From NCBI RefSeq assembly GCF_017302275.1, contig NZ_JAFLDR010000018.1, positions 1 to 64,000 of the forward strand: DNA of 64,000 nt. Reading direction: 5' to 3'. This stretch comes from Sulfuritalea sp. (GTDB taxonomy: Bacteria; Pseudomonadota; Gammaproteobacteria; Burkholderiales; Rhodocyclaceae). Every line of letters starts with the position of its first letter. Positions within the stretch are counted from its first letter, which is position 1. The position numbers were made by a program, and so were the translations under genes. Shown piece after piece: positions 16,480 through 24,861 of this stretch. The notes beneath the pieces are model-generated. The model did not search any database and was not told the DNA's origin. It saw only the letters and a program-made list of their open reading frames with translations.

Positions 16480-16610
16480 ACCTCCGCCATCGCGGCAAAG
16501 GTCTTGCTCGTACCTGCCTTGCGACAAGCACCCGGGGCGCCGGGGAATCCTTCAGCGACAAGGATTTCCGTATTGACGACGCCGCGGCGGAGAGCTACTC
16601 CCCCTTGGGA
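16480..16610 (-). ncRNA. yybP-ykoY (Mn2+) riboswitch
   Basis: The minus-strand leader of terC begins GGGGGAGTAGCTC and ends near GCAAGACCTTTGCC, the two conserved blocks of the yybP-ykoY manganese riboswitch. GC-rich paired regions lie between them. Position (directly after the promoter) and downstream gene (TerC/Alx) are the classic context. Boundaries are approximate. Confidence 0.8.
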
Positions 16611-16617
16611 TGGCGGC

Positions 16618-16646
16618 AATTTACTTAACTTGATAAAAACAGTCAA
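16618..16646 (-). promoter_or_regulatory. Promoter of terC riboswitch leader
   Basis: Minus strand TTGACT (16646-16641), 17-base spacer, TAAATT (16623-16618). Transcription would start near 16611, right at the riboswitch. Confidence 0.7.
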
Positions 16647-16711
16647 CTACTTCGTGAGGGGACGAATGGAAGTCCGCGTCGAACCTGATTGCCGCCGCCA
16701 GACCGGCCGAC

Positions 16712-17650
16712 TCAGTGCCTGCTGCGCTGCGGATGCGCAGCGTGCCATTCGGCCAGCGCCGGGGCTACGTCGCTCAGCGCGCCGATCACGCGCACGCCGG
16801 CGACGCTGCGGCCGCGGCCGGCAAGGCCGGCGCCGCCGGCCCAGAGTCCGGTGGCGGCCGGCAGCGCGGCACGCAGTTCCACCAGCGCATCGCGCGCCTT
16901 GCGCCAGGGATAGGCGGCTGAAAATGAAAGGGCGACGATGTCGGCATGGGTTCCCCGCGCCGCGCCGGCGATATCGGCAATCGGGGTTTGCGCGCCGAGC
17001 GACACGGCAAAGGCGCCGTTGGCGGCGAGCAGCGCCTCGGCCATCAGCAGGCCGAGCAGGTGCTCCTCGTCCTTCACCGTGGTCAGCAGCACCTGCGGTC
17101 GCGTGCCGCGGCCGCCCAGTCCATGGGTCGCCGAGCGCAGCAGGTTCTGCACCAGTTCCGTGTATAGGTGTTCCTCGAAAATCGCGATTTCCCCGCTCAT
17201 CCAGCCGTCGCCGATGCGCAGGTTGAGCGCCGGCACGGTCTCGATGACGAAGCGCTCGAGGCCGTCGCGCGCCAGACGCTGCGACAGCTCGGCGCGCAAC
17301 GTGTCTATGTCGCGCGCCTTGAGCAGGGGCACGATCCACTCCGCCGTGTCGCCAGCGCCGACTTTTTCGGGGGATGCCGCCAGCCTCTCGGTCAATGCCG
17401 CCATCGGCTGGCGCAGCAGGGCGCCGGGGCGCTGGCCCTGATCCATCAGGCGCTTGATCAGGCGCAGGTGCTCTACCTGCTCGGCCGGATAGACGCGTTC
17501 GCCGAACGCATCGCGCAAGGGCTGCGGGAAGCCGTAGCGCCGCTCCCAGACGCGCAGGGTGTCCTTGCCGAGTCCGGTGTCGCGTTCGACGGCGGCAATG
17601 CCGATTCCCTGCGCCGGGCTGGCCGTGATTTCAGGCGGGGTGTTGTCCAT
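16712..17650 (-). CDS. CarH/LitR-like B12-dependent light-sensing MerR repressor
   Basis: Protein of 312 aa. An N-terminal MerR DNA-binding domain (~15-85; DTLRVWERRYGFPQP) is followed by a linker, a B12-binding cap and a Rossmann-like B12-binding domain. The cap holds W150-X9-E160-H161, the W-X9-EH signature of adenosylcobalamin light sensors; the cobalamin-ligating motif is E195-x-H197-x-x-G200 (EEHLLG). Such proteins repress DNA in the dark and release it when light cleaves AdoB12. The linker (residues ~95-103, KVGAGDTA) is encoded by a 25-bp repeat copy. It is divergent from the gpx-folE2-lipid operon with palindromic operators between. TAAAAT ends 6 bases before ATG and there is no Shine-Dalgarno. 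Confidence 0.88.
   Translation of the reverse strand: MDNTPPEITASPAQGIGIAAVERDTGLGKDTLRVWERRYGFPQPLRDAFGERVYPAEQVEHLRLIKRLMDQGQRPGALLRQPMAALTERLAASPEKVGAGDTAEWIVPLLKARDIDTLRAELSQRLARDGLERFVIETVPALNLRIGDGWMSGEIAIFEEHLYTELVQNLLRSATHGLGGRGTRPQVLLTTVKDEEHLLGLLMAEALLAANGAFAVSLGAQTPIADIAGAARGTHADIVALSFSAAYPWRKARDALVELRAALPAATGLWAGGAGLAGRGRSVAGVRVIGALSDVAPALAEWHAAHPQRSRH
17342..17366 (+). repeat. 25-bp dispersed repeat, copy in linker of the CarH-like regulator
   Basis: CGCCGTGTCG then GCGCCGACTTTT; read on the gene strand as KVGAGDTA, between the DNA-binding and B12 modules. Confidence 0.85.
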
Positions 17651-17660
17651 GAAATTATTT

Positions 17661-17739
17661 TATGTCCAAGACAAAGTGGTTGACAAGAGAAATTTCAGGC
17701 CGTATCTTACGTCCGAATTATTGATTTGTCCAGGACAAA
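17661..17739 (+). promoter_or_regulatory. gpx operon promoter flanked by two palindromic operators
   Basis: TTGACA (17680-17685), 17-base spacer, TATCTT (17703-17708). TTTGTCCAGGACAAA (17725-17739) is a perfect palindrome about an A and covers the ribosome site. TATGTCCAAGACAAA (17661-17675) is a close copy upstream of the -35 and next to the regulator's own -10. They are probable sites for the divergently encoded CarH-like repressor. Confidence 0.75.
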
Positions 17740-17742
17740 ATA

Positions 17743-18306
17743 ATGAACATGAAAAGCTTGGCCATGCTGCTCCTGACCGCTGCCGGACTCGCCGCCGCGC
17801 TGCCCGCTGCTGCCGCGAACTGCCCGGCCCTGCTTGACCACAGCTTCCAGCGCCTGCAGAACAGCGCCCCGCAGTCGCTATGCCAGTACCAGGGCAAGGT
17901 GCTCCTGGTGGTCAACACGGCAAGCTTCTGCGGGTTCACCGCCCAGTATGAAGGCCTCGAAACTGTCTACGACAAATACAAGAGTCGCGGCCTGGTGGTG
18001 GTCGGCTTTCCGTCCAACGATTTCGGTGAACAGGAACCGGGCAGCAACAAGGAGATCGCCGACTTCTGCCGCATGACCTACGGCATCAAGTTTCCGATGA
18101 TGGCCAAGACCGACATCGCGGCGCCGAAAACCCACCCCTTCTACAAGCAGTTGATCGCCAAGAGCGGGGCCGCGCCGAAGTGGAACTTTCACAAGTACCT
18201 GATCGACCGCAACGGCAACACGGTCGAGAGCTTCGACACCCGCACCGCACCCGACGACCGCCGCCTGATCGCGCAGATCGAGCGCCGCCTGGCGGAAAAG
18301 CCCTGA
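17743..18306 (+). CDS. Exported glutathione peroxidase-like protein
   Basis: Thiol peroxidase of 187 aa with an N-terminal signal peptide (about 24 residues ending AAAANC), so it acts outside the cytoplasm. The active-site block NTASFCGFTAQYEGLE uses cysteine rather than selenocysteine, and FPSNDFGEQEPGS and KWNFHKYLID complete the family motifs. It reduces hydroperoxides, including lipid peroxides. It is the first gene of the long operon behind the paired operators, which fits photo-oxidative defence. Confidence 0.93.
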   Translation: MNMKSLAMLLLTAAGLAAALPAAAANCPALLDHSFQRLQNSAPQSLCQYQGKVLLVVNTASFCGFTAQYEGLETVYDKYKSRGLVVVGFPSNDFGEQEPGSNKEIADFCRMTYGIKFPMMAKTDIAAPKTHPFYKQLIAKSGAAPKWNFHKYLIDRNGNTVESFDTRTAPDDRRLIAQIERRLAEKP

Positions 18307-18338
18307 AACCCCTACCACGCCCAACCGAGGAGAACGCC

Positions 18339-19139
18339 GTGAATGCACCCGAAAGATTTTTCATGCCCGACATCCAGTCCAGCCGCGACCACCGCCAACT
18401 GGCGATCCAGCAGGTCGGGGTCAAGGGCCTGCGCTATCCGATGACCCTGCTCGATGCCGCAGGCGAGGCCCATCCCACGGTCGCCACGCTGACCATGAGC
18501 GTCGGCCTGCCGCCCGAGGTCAAGGGCACGCACATGTCGCGCTTCGTCGAGATCCTCGAGCGCCCGCGCGCGGCGCTGAGCCTCGCCGACCTCCGCCGCC
18601 TGTTGCAGGAAACCCTGCTGCACCTGCAGGCCAATTCCGGTCGCATCGAGATGAAGTTCCCCTATTTCATCCGCAAGCAGGCGCCGGTCTCGAAGGTCTC
18701 CAGCCTGCTCGACCTCGATGCCGCGATCACGGTGTGGCGCGACGAGGGCGGCCCGATCGAAACCGAACTCGAGGTCACCGCCGCGGCGACCAGCCTGTGC
18801 CCCTGCTCCAAGGAAATCTCCGATTACGGCGCGCACAACCAGCGCTCGCACCTGACGCTGCGGGTGCGCTTGCTGGAAGACATGAGCCTGGAGCAGCTGG
18901 TGCGCATCGCCGAGGACGAGGCCTCCTGCGAAGTGTTCGGCCTGTTGAAGCGCCCCGACGAAAAATGGGTCACCGAGCGCGCCTACGACAACCCCAAGTT
19001 CGTCGAGGACCTGGTGCGCGACATCGCCCTGCGCCTGCGCGGCGACCGGCGCATTGCCGAGTGGTCCGTGGCATCGGAAAACTTCGAATCGATTCACAAC
19101 CATTCCGCCTACGCGCTGATCGAGGGACGCAATGTTTGA
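18339..19139 (+). CDS. folE2: GTP cyclohydrolase FolE2 (type IB)
   Basis: Enzyme of 266 aa that converts GTP to 7,8-dihydroneopterin triphosphate, the first step of folate/pterin synthesis. The FolE2 active-site region SLCPCSKEISDYGAHNQRSH is present. FolE2 is the non-zinc alternative to FolE. GTG at 18339 is chosen because GAGGAG lies 6 bases upstream. folE genes occur in several LitR/light-controlled regulons, where they supply pterin for photolyase antennae; no photolyase is in this window, so that link is inferred. Confidence 0.93.
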   Translation: MNAPERFFMPDIQSSRDHRQLAIQQVGVKGLRYPMTLLDAAGEAHPTVATLTMSVGLPPEVKGTHMSRFVEILERPRAALSLADLRRLLQETLLHLQANSGRIEMKFPYFIRKQAPVSKVSSLLDLDAAITVWRDEGGPIETELEVTAAATSLCPCSKEISDYGAHNQRSHLTLRVRLLEDMSLEQLVRIAEDEASCEVFGLLKRPDEKWVTERAYDNPKFVEDLVRDIALRLRGDRRIAEWSVASENFESIHNHSAYALIEGRNV

Positions 19140-19251
19140 CTTCCTGCTCGGCCTCGCCCTCACCGCCCTGCTGCTGCGCGCCGCCGCACGCCTGCCCGAG
19201 CGGTCCCGCGTACGCGCCACCCGACCTGAAAACACACGGAGCAAGACATGA
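19132..19251 (+). CDS. Possible 39-aa membrane peptide
   Basis: Small reading frame coding MFDFLLGLALTALLLRAAAR then a basic tail. It overlaps the folE2 stop at its start (ATGTTTGA) and the next gene's ATG at its end (ATGA), as the other genes of this operon do. One hydrophobic helix. Coupling at both ends suggests translation, but there is no homologue that I recognise. Confidence 0.4.
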   Translation: MFDFLLGLALTALLLRAAARLPERSRVRATRPENTRSKT

Positions 19252-20525
19252 AAATCGCCGTCGTCGGCGCCGGCATCTCCGGTCTCGCCGCAGCCTGGCT
19301 GCTCAAGCAGCATCACGAAGTCACCCTGTTCGAAGCCGGCGACTACCTCGGGGGCCACACGCACACCGTCGACGTGGACCTGGCCGGTACGCGCTTTCCG
19401 GTGGACACCGGCTTCCTGGTATTCAACCATCGCACCTACCCGAACCTGACCGCGCTGTTCCGCGAACTGAAGGTCGACACCGTCGCCAGCGACATGTCGT
19501 TCGCGGTCAGCATGGTGGAACCCGACCTGGAGTGGGCGGGCTCCAGCGTCGCCACGCTGTTCGCGCAAAAGCGCAACCTGGCGCGCACAGGCTTCTGGCG
19601 CATGCTGCAGGACACCCTGCGCTTCAACCGTGAAACAGCGGGAGCTTTGCCTGAGGTAACACTGGGCGACTACCTCGCAGAACACGGCTACAGCGCCGAA
19701 TTTCGCGACTGGTACCTGCTGCCGATGGCCGCCGCGATCTGGTCCTGCCCGACGCAAGCCATGCTCGGCTACCCGCTGACCACCTTCGTCCGCTTCGCCC
19801 GCAACCACGGCCTGCTGCAGATCTTCGACCGGCCGCAGTGGCAGACGGTGCGTGGCGGCGGCCGCGAGTATGTCGAGCGCATCGTCGCGGAACTGGACGA
19901 CGTGCGCCTGGCAAGCCCGGTGAAATCGGTGCTGCGCGACGCCGACGGCGTCTGGTTGGGCCTGCCCGGCGGCGAATGCGAACGCTTCGACGAAGTGGTG
20001 CTGGCCTGCCACAGCGACCAGGCGCTGGCCCTGCTCGGCGGCGCGGCCACCCCGGCAGAGCGCCACATCCTCGGCGCCATCCGCTATCAGCCCAACCGCG
20101 CCGTGCTGCATACCGATGCCGCCCTGCTGCCGCGCGACGAGCGTGTCTGGTCGGCCTGGAACTACATGTCCGGCGAACGCAGTGGCGGCCAACAGCCTGT
20201 CAGCGTCTCCTACCTGATCAACCGGCTGCAGCCGCTACCGACGCAAACACCGGTCATCGTCTCGCTCAACCCGCATGTCGAACCCGACCCGGCGAAAGTG
20301 ATCGGCGACTGGGATTACGACCATCCGATCTTCGACCAGGCGGCAATCGGCGCCCAGGCGCAGCTCGATGCCATCCAGGGCGTCGAACGCCTGTGGTTTT
20401 GCGGCGCCTGGGGTGGCTACGGTTTCCATGAAGACGGCCTTAACTCCGCGCTGGCGGTGGCGGACCGTCTCGGCTGCCGCGCGCCCTGGCAGTCCGCCCC
20501 GGCAGGGCTCGAAAGCGCGGCATGA
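19248..20525 (+). CDS. FAD-dependent amine oxidase-like protein (NAD(P)-binding)
   Basis: Flavoprotein of 425 aa. The N-terminal dinucleotide-binding motif KIAVVGAGISGLAAAWLL and the EAGDYLGGHTHTV strand are clear, and the C-terminal WFCGAWGGYGFHEDGLNSAL closes the FAD site. This family sits with DUF1365 and a Cfa-like methyltransferase in many Proteobacteria and in the singlet-oxygen (RpoE-ChrR) regulon of Rhodobacter, where it is tied to fatty-acid modification. The substrate is probably a membrane acyl chain; this is inference. Confidence 0.88.
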   Translation: MKIAVVGAGISGLAAAWLLKQHHEVTLFEAGDYLGGHTHTVDVDLAGTRFPVDTGFLVFNHRTYPNLTALFRELKVDTVASDMSFAVSMVEPDLEWAGSSVATLFAQKRNLARTGFWRMLQDTLRFNRETAGALPEVTLGDYLAEHGYSAEFRDWYLLPMAAAIWSCPTQAMLGYPLTTFVRFARNHGLLQIFDRPQWQTVRGGGREYVERIVAELDDVRLASPVKSVLRDADGVWLGLPGGECERFDEVVLACHSDQALALLGGAATPAERHILGAIRYQPNRAVLHTDAALLPRDERVWSAWNYMSGERSGGQQPVSVSYLINRLQPLPTQTPVIVSLNPHVEPDPAKVIGDWDYDHPIFDQAAIGAQAQLDAIQGVERLWFCGAWGGYGFHEDGLNSALAVADRLGCRAPWQSAPAGLESAA

Positions 20526-21292
20526 AACCCGAACTCTGCACCGGCAGCGTGATGCACGCGCGCTTCGCCGCAGGGCAAAGCCCCGCCGCGCACCGCTTCG
20601 TCTATCCGCTGTTCTTCCTCGCCCTGCCGCTGTCGCAGTTGCAGGACGCCGGCAACCGCTGGTTCGGCGTCGAGCGAGCGCGGCCGCTCTCGCTGCGTTT
20701 CCGCGACCACGGCGCGCGCGACGGCTCGCCGCCGGAGCCGTGGATCCGCCGGCTGCTCGCCGCCGAGGGCATCACCGCAGCCGACGGTGAGGTGGTGCTG
20801 CAAACTTTTCCGCGCATCTTCGGCTTCGTCTTCAATCCGGTCAGCTTCTGGTTCTGCCATGACCGCTCCGGCGCCCTGCGCGCGGTGCTGGCGGAAGTCC
20901 GCAACACCTTTGGCGACCATCACAACTACCTGGTCGCCCATGCCGACCAGCGCCCGATCACGTCCGCCGACACGCTGACGGCGCGCAAGATCTTCCACGT
21001 CTCGCCCTTCTTTCCGGTGGCCGGCGAGTACCGCTTCCGCTTCGACCTGAGTGCCGAACGCCGCCTGGTCGTGCTCGACTACTGGCTCGATGGCGAGCGC
21101 GTGCTGGCCACCTCGCTGCAAGGTGCGCCGCAGGCGCTGGCCGCCCCCGCCGCGCGGCGCGCGCTGCTGCGCCAGCCGCTCTTGACCCTCGCCGTCGTCT
21201 GGCGCATCCACTGGCAGGCCGCACAGCTCTGGCTGAAACGCGCCGTCTTCCATTCCCGCCCGCAACCTCCCCTGCAGGAGACAACCCGATGA
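20522..21292 (+). CDS. DUF1365 family protein
   Basis: Protein of 256 aa, DUF1365 (RFVYPLFFLALPL, FPRIFGFVFNPVSFWFCHD, KIFHVSPFFPVAGEYRFRF). Biochemical role unknown. It is nearly always encoded between an amine oxidase-like flavoprotein and a Cfa-like methyltransferase, as here. It overlaps both by 4 bases (ATGA), so it is translationally coupled. Probably part of a lipid-modifying set. Confidence 0.9.
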   Translation: MKPELCTGSVMHARFAAGQSPAAHRFVYPLFFLALPLSQLQDAGNRWFGVERARPLSLRFRDHGARDGSPPEPWIRRLLAAEGITAADGEVVLQTFPRIFGFVFNPVSFWFCHDRSGALRAVLAEVRNTFGDHHNYLVAHADQRPITSADTLTARKIFHVSPFFPVAGEYRFRFDLSAERRLVVLDYWLDGERVLATSLQGAPQALAAPAARRALLRQPLLTLAVVWRIHWQAAQLWLKRAVFHSRPQPPLQETTR

Positions 21293-22530
21293 ACACCCTG
21301 GTTTCGAATTCCCTTCCCCTGTCGCGGCAACGCCCCGCCGCCGTGCCTTCAGCACTGGCACCCGCGACGCGCACCGCGATCAAGCTGCTGCAGAACATCG
21401 AGGGCGGCAGCCTGCGCCTGATCCTGCCCGATGGCCAGCACATCATGCTCGGCCACGGCGCCGAGCGCGCGACGCTGGAAGTCAACGATGAACGCGTGTT
21501 CCGCCGCGTGCTGGCCGAAGGCGACATCGGCTTCGGCGAGAGCTGGATAGCCGGCGACTGGCACAGCGACCACCCCGCCGAACTGCTGACCCTGCTCGCC
21601 GAGAATCGCGCCCAGCTGGCGCGCGCGGTGCATGGCAGCTGGCTACCGGTCCTCGGCCACCGCCTGCGCCACCTGCTGCGCAGCAACACCCGCGCCGGCT
21701 CGAAGCGCAACATCCTCGCCCACTACGACCTCGGCAACGACTTCTACAAGCTCTGGCTCGACCCGTCGATGAGCTATTCGTCGGCGCTGTTCGGCACCGA
21801 TCCGCAGCAGTCGCTGCAGCAGGCGCAACGCCAGAAGTACCTGCGTCTGCTGGAGATGCTCGAGCCGAAACCGGGCGACACGATCCTCGAAGTCGGCTGC
21901 GGCTGGGGCGGGCTGGCGGAGATCGCCACCACCGAGTTCGGCTGCCGTGTGCATGGCATCACGCTGTCGCCTTCGCAACTGGAGTGGTCGCGGGCGCGCG
22001 CGCAGCAGAAGGGCTTTGCCGACCTCGCCGACTTTTCGCTGACCGACTACCGCGATGTGCGCGGCCGGTACGACCACATCGTCTCCATCGAAATGTTCGA
22101 GGCGGTCGGCGAGCGCTTCTGGCCGGGCTACTTCGCTCAGTTGAATAACTGCCTGAAGCCGGGCGGGCGTGCCGCGGTGCAGACCATCACCATCGCCAAC
22201 GAACGTTTTGGCGCCTACCGGCGCGGCACCGACTTCATCCAGCGCCACATCTTCCCCGGCGGCATGCTGCCTTCGCCCGCGGTCTTCGAACGCCGTGCCG
22301 CCAGCGCCGACTTTTCCGTGCTCGACCGCCATGCCTTCGGCATCGACTACACGCGCACCCTGGCCCACTGGCATGGTGATTTCGAGGCCGCCTGGCCGCA
22401 GATCGCCGTGCAGGGTTTCGACGAGCGCTTCCGCCGCCTGTGGCGCTTCTACCTCGCCTACTGCGAGGCCGGCTTCCGTTCCGGCGCCATCGACGTCTAT
22501 CACTTCCTGCTGGAAAAGCCGCGCGCATGA
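21289..22530 (+). CDS. Cyclopropane-fatty-acyl-phospholipid synthase family methyltransferase
   Basis: SAM-dependent methyltransferase of 413 aa that acts on unsaturated acyl chains of membrane phospholipids. The SAM motif ILEVGCGWGGLAEIA and the Cfa block HYDLGNDFYKLWLDPSMSYSSALF are present; the catalytic region includes SIEMFEAVGERFWPGYF. In this gene context it may make a methylated precursor (for example of furan fatty acids) instead of a cyclopropane. Residues ~335-342 (RRAASADF) are encoded by a 25-bp repeat copy, just before the segment FSVLDRHAFGIDYTRTL. Confidence 0.9.
   Translation: MNTLVSNSLPLSRQRPAAVPSALAPATRTAIKLLQNIEGGSLRLILPDGQHIMLGHGAERATLEVNDERVFRRVLAEGDIGFGESWIAGDWHSDHPAELLTLLAENRAQLARAVHGSWLPVLGHRLRHLLRSNTRAGSKRNILAHYDLGNDFYKLWLDPSMSYSSALFGTDPQQSLQQAQRQKYLRLLEMLEPKPGDTILEVGCGWGGLAEIATTEFGCRVHGITLSPSQLEWSRARAQQKGFADLADFSLTDYRDVRGRYDHIVSIEMFEAVGERFWPGYFAQLNNCLKPGGRAAVQTITIANERFGAYRRGTDFIQRHIFPGGMLPSPAVFERRAASADFSVLDRHAFGIDYTRTLAHWHGDFEAAWPQIAVQGFDERFRRLWRFYLAYCEAGFRSGAIDVYHFLLEKPRA
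22291..22315 (+). repeat. 25-bp dispersed repeat, copy inside the Cfa-like gene
   Basis: CGCCGTGCCG then GCGCCGACTTTT, read as RRAASADF in the C-terminal part of the methyltransferase. Confidence 0.75.
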
Positions 22531-23036
22531 AGACCGCCCTGCGTCGATACCTTGTCGGCCTCGGCCTGCTGCTGCTCGCCGGCGGCGCGGCGGCGGTGCT
22601 GCCGCCGGACTGGCGCATCCAGGGCCAGGGTGAAATGCGCTGGTTCGGTTTCCGCCTCTACCAGGCCAGCCTGTGGGCGCCTGAAGGGCGCTGGCAGGCC
22701 GCCCAGCCCTATGCGCTGGAACTACGCTATGCGCGCGACATTCCCTCGGCGCGCCTGGTGCAGGCCAGCATCGAGGAAATGCAGCGCCTGGGCAGCGCCG
22801 ACGATGCCCGCCTGGCGCGCTGGAAGCTCGAGCTGGAGCGCGTGTTTCCCGACGTGCGCGAGGGCGAGGTGATCCACGGCCTGCACCTGCCGCAGCGCGG
22901 CGCCGAGTTCTACCACCAGGGCAGGCTCACCGGGCGCATCGAGGACGTCGAATTCGCCCGCGCCTTCTTTGCCATCTGGCTCGACCCGCGCACCCGCGAA
23001 CCGGGGCTGCGCGCGAACCTTCTGGGAGCCGGATGA
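22527..23036 (+). CDS. Chalcone isomerase-like exported protein
   Basis: Protein of 169 aa with a signal peptide (LVGLGLLLLAGGAAAV) and a chalcone-isomerase-like fold (EMRWFGFRLYQASLWAPEG; ALELRYARDIPSARLVQASIEEMQRLG). The family binds fatty acids in other organisms; the bacterial role is unknown. It overlaps the Cfa-like and MFS genes (ATGA, ATGATG). Confidence 0.8.
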   Translation: MKTALRRYLVGLGLLLLAGGAAAVLPPDWRIQGQGEMRWFGFRLYQASLWAPEGRWQAAQPYALELRYARDIPSARLVQASIEEMQRLGSADDARLARWKLELERVFPDVREGEVIHGLHLPQRGAEFYHQGRLTGRIEDVEFARAFFAIWLDPRTREPGLRANLLGAG

Positions 23037-24310
23037 TGTCCGCCGCCGCGATGCCGACGCGGCAGATGGTGGCTTATGGCGCGCTCGGCTTTCCGCTGGC
23101 CTTCGCCGCCCTGCCCTTGTACGTCCATGTTCCCAACCTGTATGCCGACAGCGTCGGCCTGCCGCTGGCGCTGGTCGGCGCCGTGCTGCTGCTGACGCGC
23201 TTCGCCGACGCCCTGATCGATCCGCTGCTGGGACAGTGGAGCGATCGCCTCGGCAACCGGCGGCGGCTGATCCTGATCGCGCTGCCCCTGCTCGGCCTCG
23301 GCCTGGCGGCGCTGCTGGCGCCGCCCGCGGACGGCGGCACGACATGGCTGGTGCTGACCCTGGCGTTGACCTTCATCGGCTTCAGCCTGGCCACCATCAA
23401 CTATCACGCCTGGGGCGCCGAGATCGGCGAAACCCCGCAGGAGCGGGTACGCGTTACCGCCGCGCGCGAAATGTTCGCGCTGGGCGGCGTGGTGGTGGCC
23501 GCCGCCCTGCCGTCGCTGCTGGCCAAGGATGTCGCCACGGCGATGCAGCACCTGGGCTGGGTCTTCATTCCGATTCTGGCGCTGGCCGCGCTGGCCACCT
23601 TCGCCGGCGCGCCGCCGGCAAACGCAGCGGCCGGCACGACGCAGCAAGGCCTGCCGCTCTCCGCCGTGTTCGCCGACCCGCGCTTCCGCCGCCTGCTCAC
23701 CGTACTCGCCGTTGGCGGCATCGCCTCGGCGATCCCGGCGACGCTGGTGCTGTTCTTCATCGCCGACGTGCTGCAACTTCAGGAGTGGCAGGGCCTGTTC
23801 CTCGTCATCTACTTCGTCTGTGGCGGCCTCGCCCTGCCGGGCTGGGTGGCGCTTGCCCGCCGCTACGGCAAGGTGCGCACCTGGCTGGCGAGCATGGTGC
23901 TGGCGATCGCCAGCTTCGTCTGGGCCTTCCTGCTCGGACCCGGCGACGGCCTCGCCTTCGCCCTGATCTGCGCCGCCAGCGGCGCCGCGCTCGGCGCCGA
24001 ACTGGCGCTGCCGCCGGCCCTGCTGGCCGACCTGCTGGCGGACGGAAGACGCAAGGGGCGGGCTGCCGCCGGGGCCGGTGCGTATTTCGGCGTCTGGAAT
24101 TTCGTGAACAAATTCAACCTCGCGCTGGCCGCCGGCATCGCCCTGCCGCTGGTCGCCCTGTTCGGCTACAAAGTCGGCGCCGGCGATACGGCGAATCAGG
24201 GGCTGTTCGCCCTGGCCGCCACCTACGCCCTGCTGCCGGCCGCGATCAAGGTGGTTTCCCTGCTGCTGCTGTGGCGCTGGCAGCATCATTTCGAAGGAAG
24301 GACATCATGA
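23033..24310 (+). CDS. MFS transporter, GPH (glycoside-cation symporter)-like
   Basis: Inner-membrane transporter of 425 aa with about 12 helices. The DALIDPLLGQWSDRLGNRRR motif between helices 2 and 3 and the WGAEIGETPQERVRV segment mark the GPH group. The substrate is unknown. The same kind of transporter accompanies the amine oxidase/Cfa set in other genomes. The loop before the last helix (residues ~380-387, KVGAGDTA) is a 25-bp repeat copy. Confidence 0.87.
   Translation: MMSAAAMPTRQMVAYGALGFPLAFAALPLYVHVPNLYADSVGLPLALVGAVLLLTRFADALIDPLLGQWSDRLGNRRRLILIALPLLGLGLAALLAPPADGGTTWLVLTLALTFIGFSLATINYHAWGAEIGETPQERVRVTAAREMFALGGVVVAAALPSLLAKDVATAMQHLGWVFIPILALAALATFAGAPPANAAAGTTQQGLPLSAVFADPRFRRLLTVLAVGGIASAIPATLVLFFIADVLQLQEWQGLFLVIYFVCGGLALPGWVALARRYGKVRTWLASMVLAIASFVWAFLLGPGDGLAFALICAASGAALGAELALPPALLADLLADGRRKGRAAAGAGAYFGVWNFVNKFNLALAAGIALPLVALFGYKVGAGDTANQGLFALAATYALLPAAIKVVSLLLLWRWQHHFEGRTS
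24170..24193 (-). repeat. 25-bp dispersed repeat, copy in last loop of the MFS transporter
   Basis: Reverse orientation: AAAGTCGGCGCC then GGCGATACGGCG. In frame as KVGAGDTA between the last two helices. Confidence 0.85.
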
Positions 24311-24861
24311 TGAAAACACTGCGCCGGCTCGGCATCGTGCTGCTCGCCGCCGTCTTCCTCGGCGGTTGCGCCAGCATCGACGTCGAGCAGTACCGCGCCG
24401 AGAAGCCGCAACTCGACCTGCGCAAATTCTTCTCCGGCACGCTGGACGGCTGGGGCATGTTCCAGGACCGCTCGGGCAAGGTGATCAAGCGCTTCCATGT
24501 CGTGATCGAGGCGAAGTGGCAGGGCGACACCGGCACGCTGGACGAGCGCTTCACCTGGTCCGACGGCGAAGGCGGCGGCAATCCGCCGCGCCGCGTGTGG
24601 ACCCTGCGCGACACGGGCAACGGGCGTTTCATCGGCACCGCCGGCGACGTGGTCGGCGAGGCGCTGGGCGAGACCGCCGGCAACGCGCTGCGCTGGCGCT
24701 ACGTGCTGGCGCTCAACGTCGACGGCAAGACCATCAACGTCGATTTCGACGACTGGATGTTCCTGGTCGACGACCAGGTCATGCTCAACCGTTCGCTGAT
24801 GAGCAAGTACGGCTTCGCCCTGGGCGAGGTCACGCTCTCGCTCAAGCGCAGGACACCGTGA
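24307..24861 (+). CDS. DUF3833 lipoprotein
   Basis: Predicted lipoprotein of 184 aa. The signal peptide ends in the lipobox LGGC (about residue 21), followed by a DUF3833 domain (FFSGTLDGWGMFQDRSGKVIKRF). Function unknown; a recurrent member of this lipid-modifying operon. ATGA overlap with the transporter, GTGA overlap with the next gene. Confidence 0.88.
   Translation: MMKTLRRLGIVLLAAVFLGGCASIDVEQYRAEKPQLDLRKFFSGTLDGWGMFQDRSGKVIKRFHVVIEAKWQGDTGTLDERFTWSDGEGGGNPPRRVWTLRDTGNGRFIGTAGDVVGEALGETAGNALRWRYVLALNVDGKTINVDFDDWMFLVDDQVMLNRSLMSKYGFALGEVTLSLKRRTP

Noticed and set aside
18312-20192. 626-codon minus-strand frame across folE2 and the amine oxidase gene
   Set aside because: Opposite to two genes with clear motifs; no start signal or domain.
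22023-22040. GCCGACTTTT in the Cfa-like gene (second site)
   Set aside because: Ten-base match with no similarity upstream; expected by chance in GC-rich coding sequence. The same holds for 14110 and 51748.
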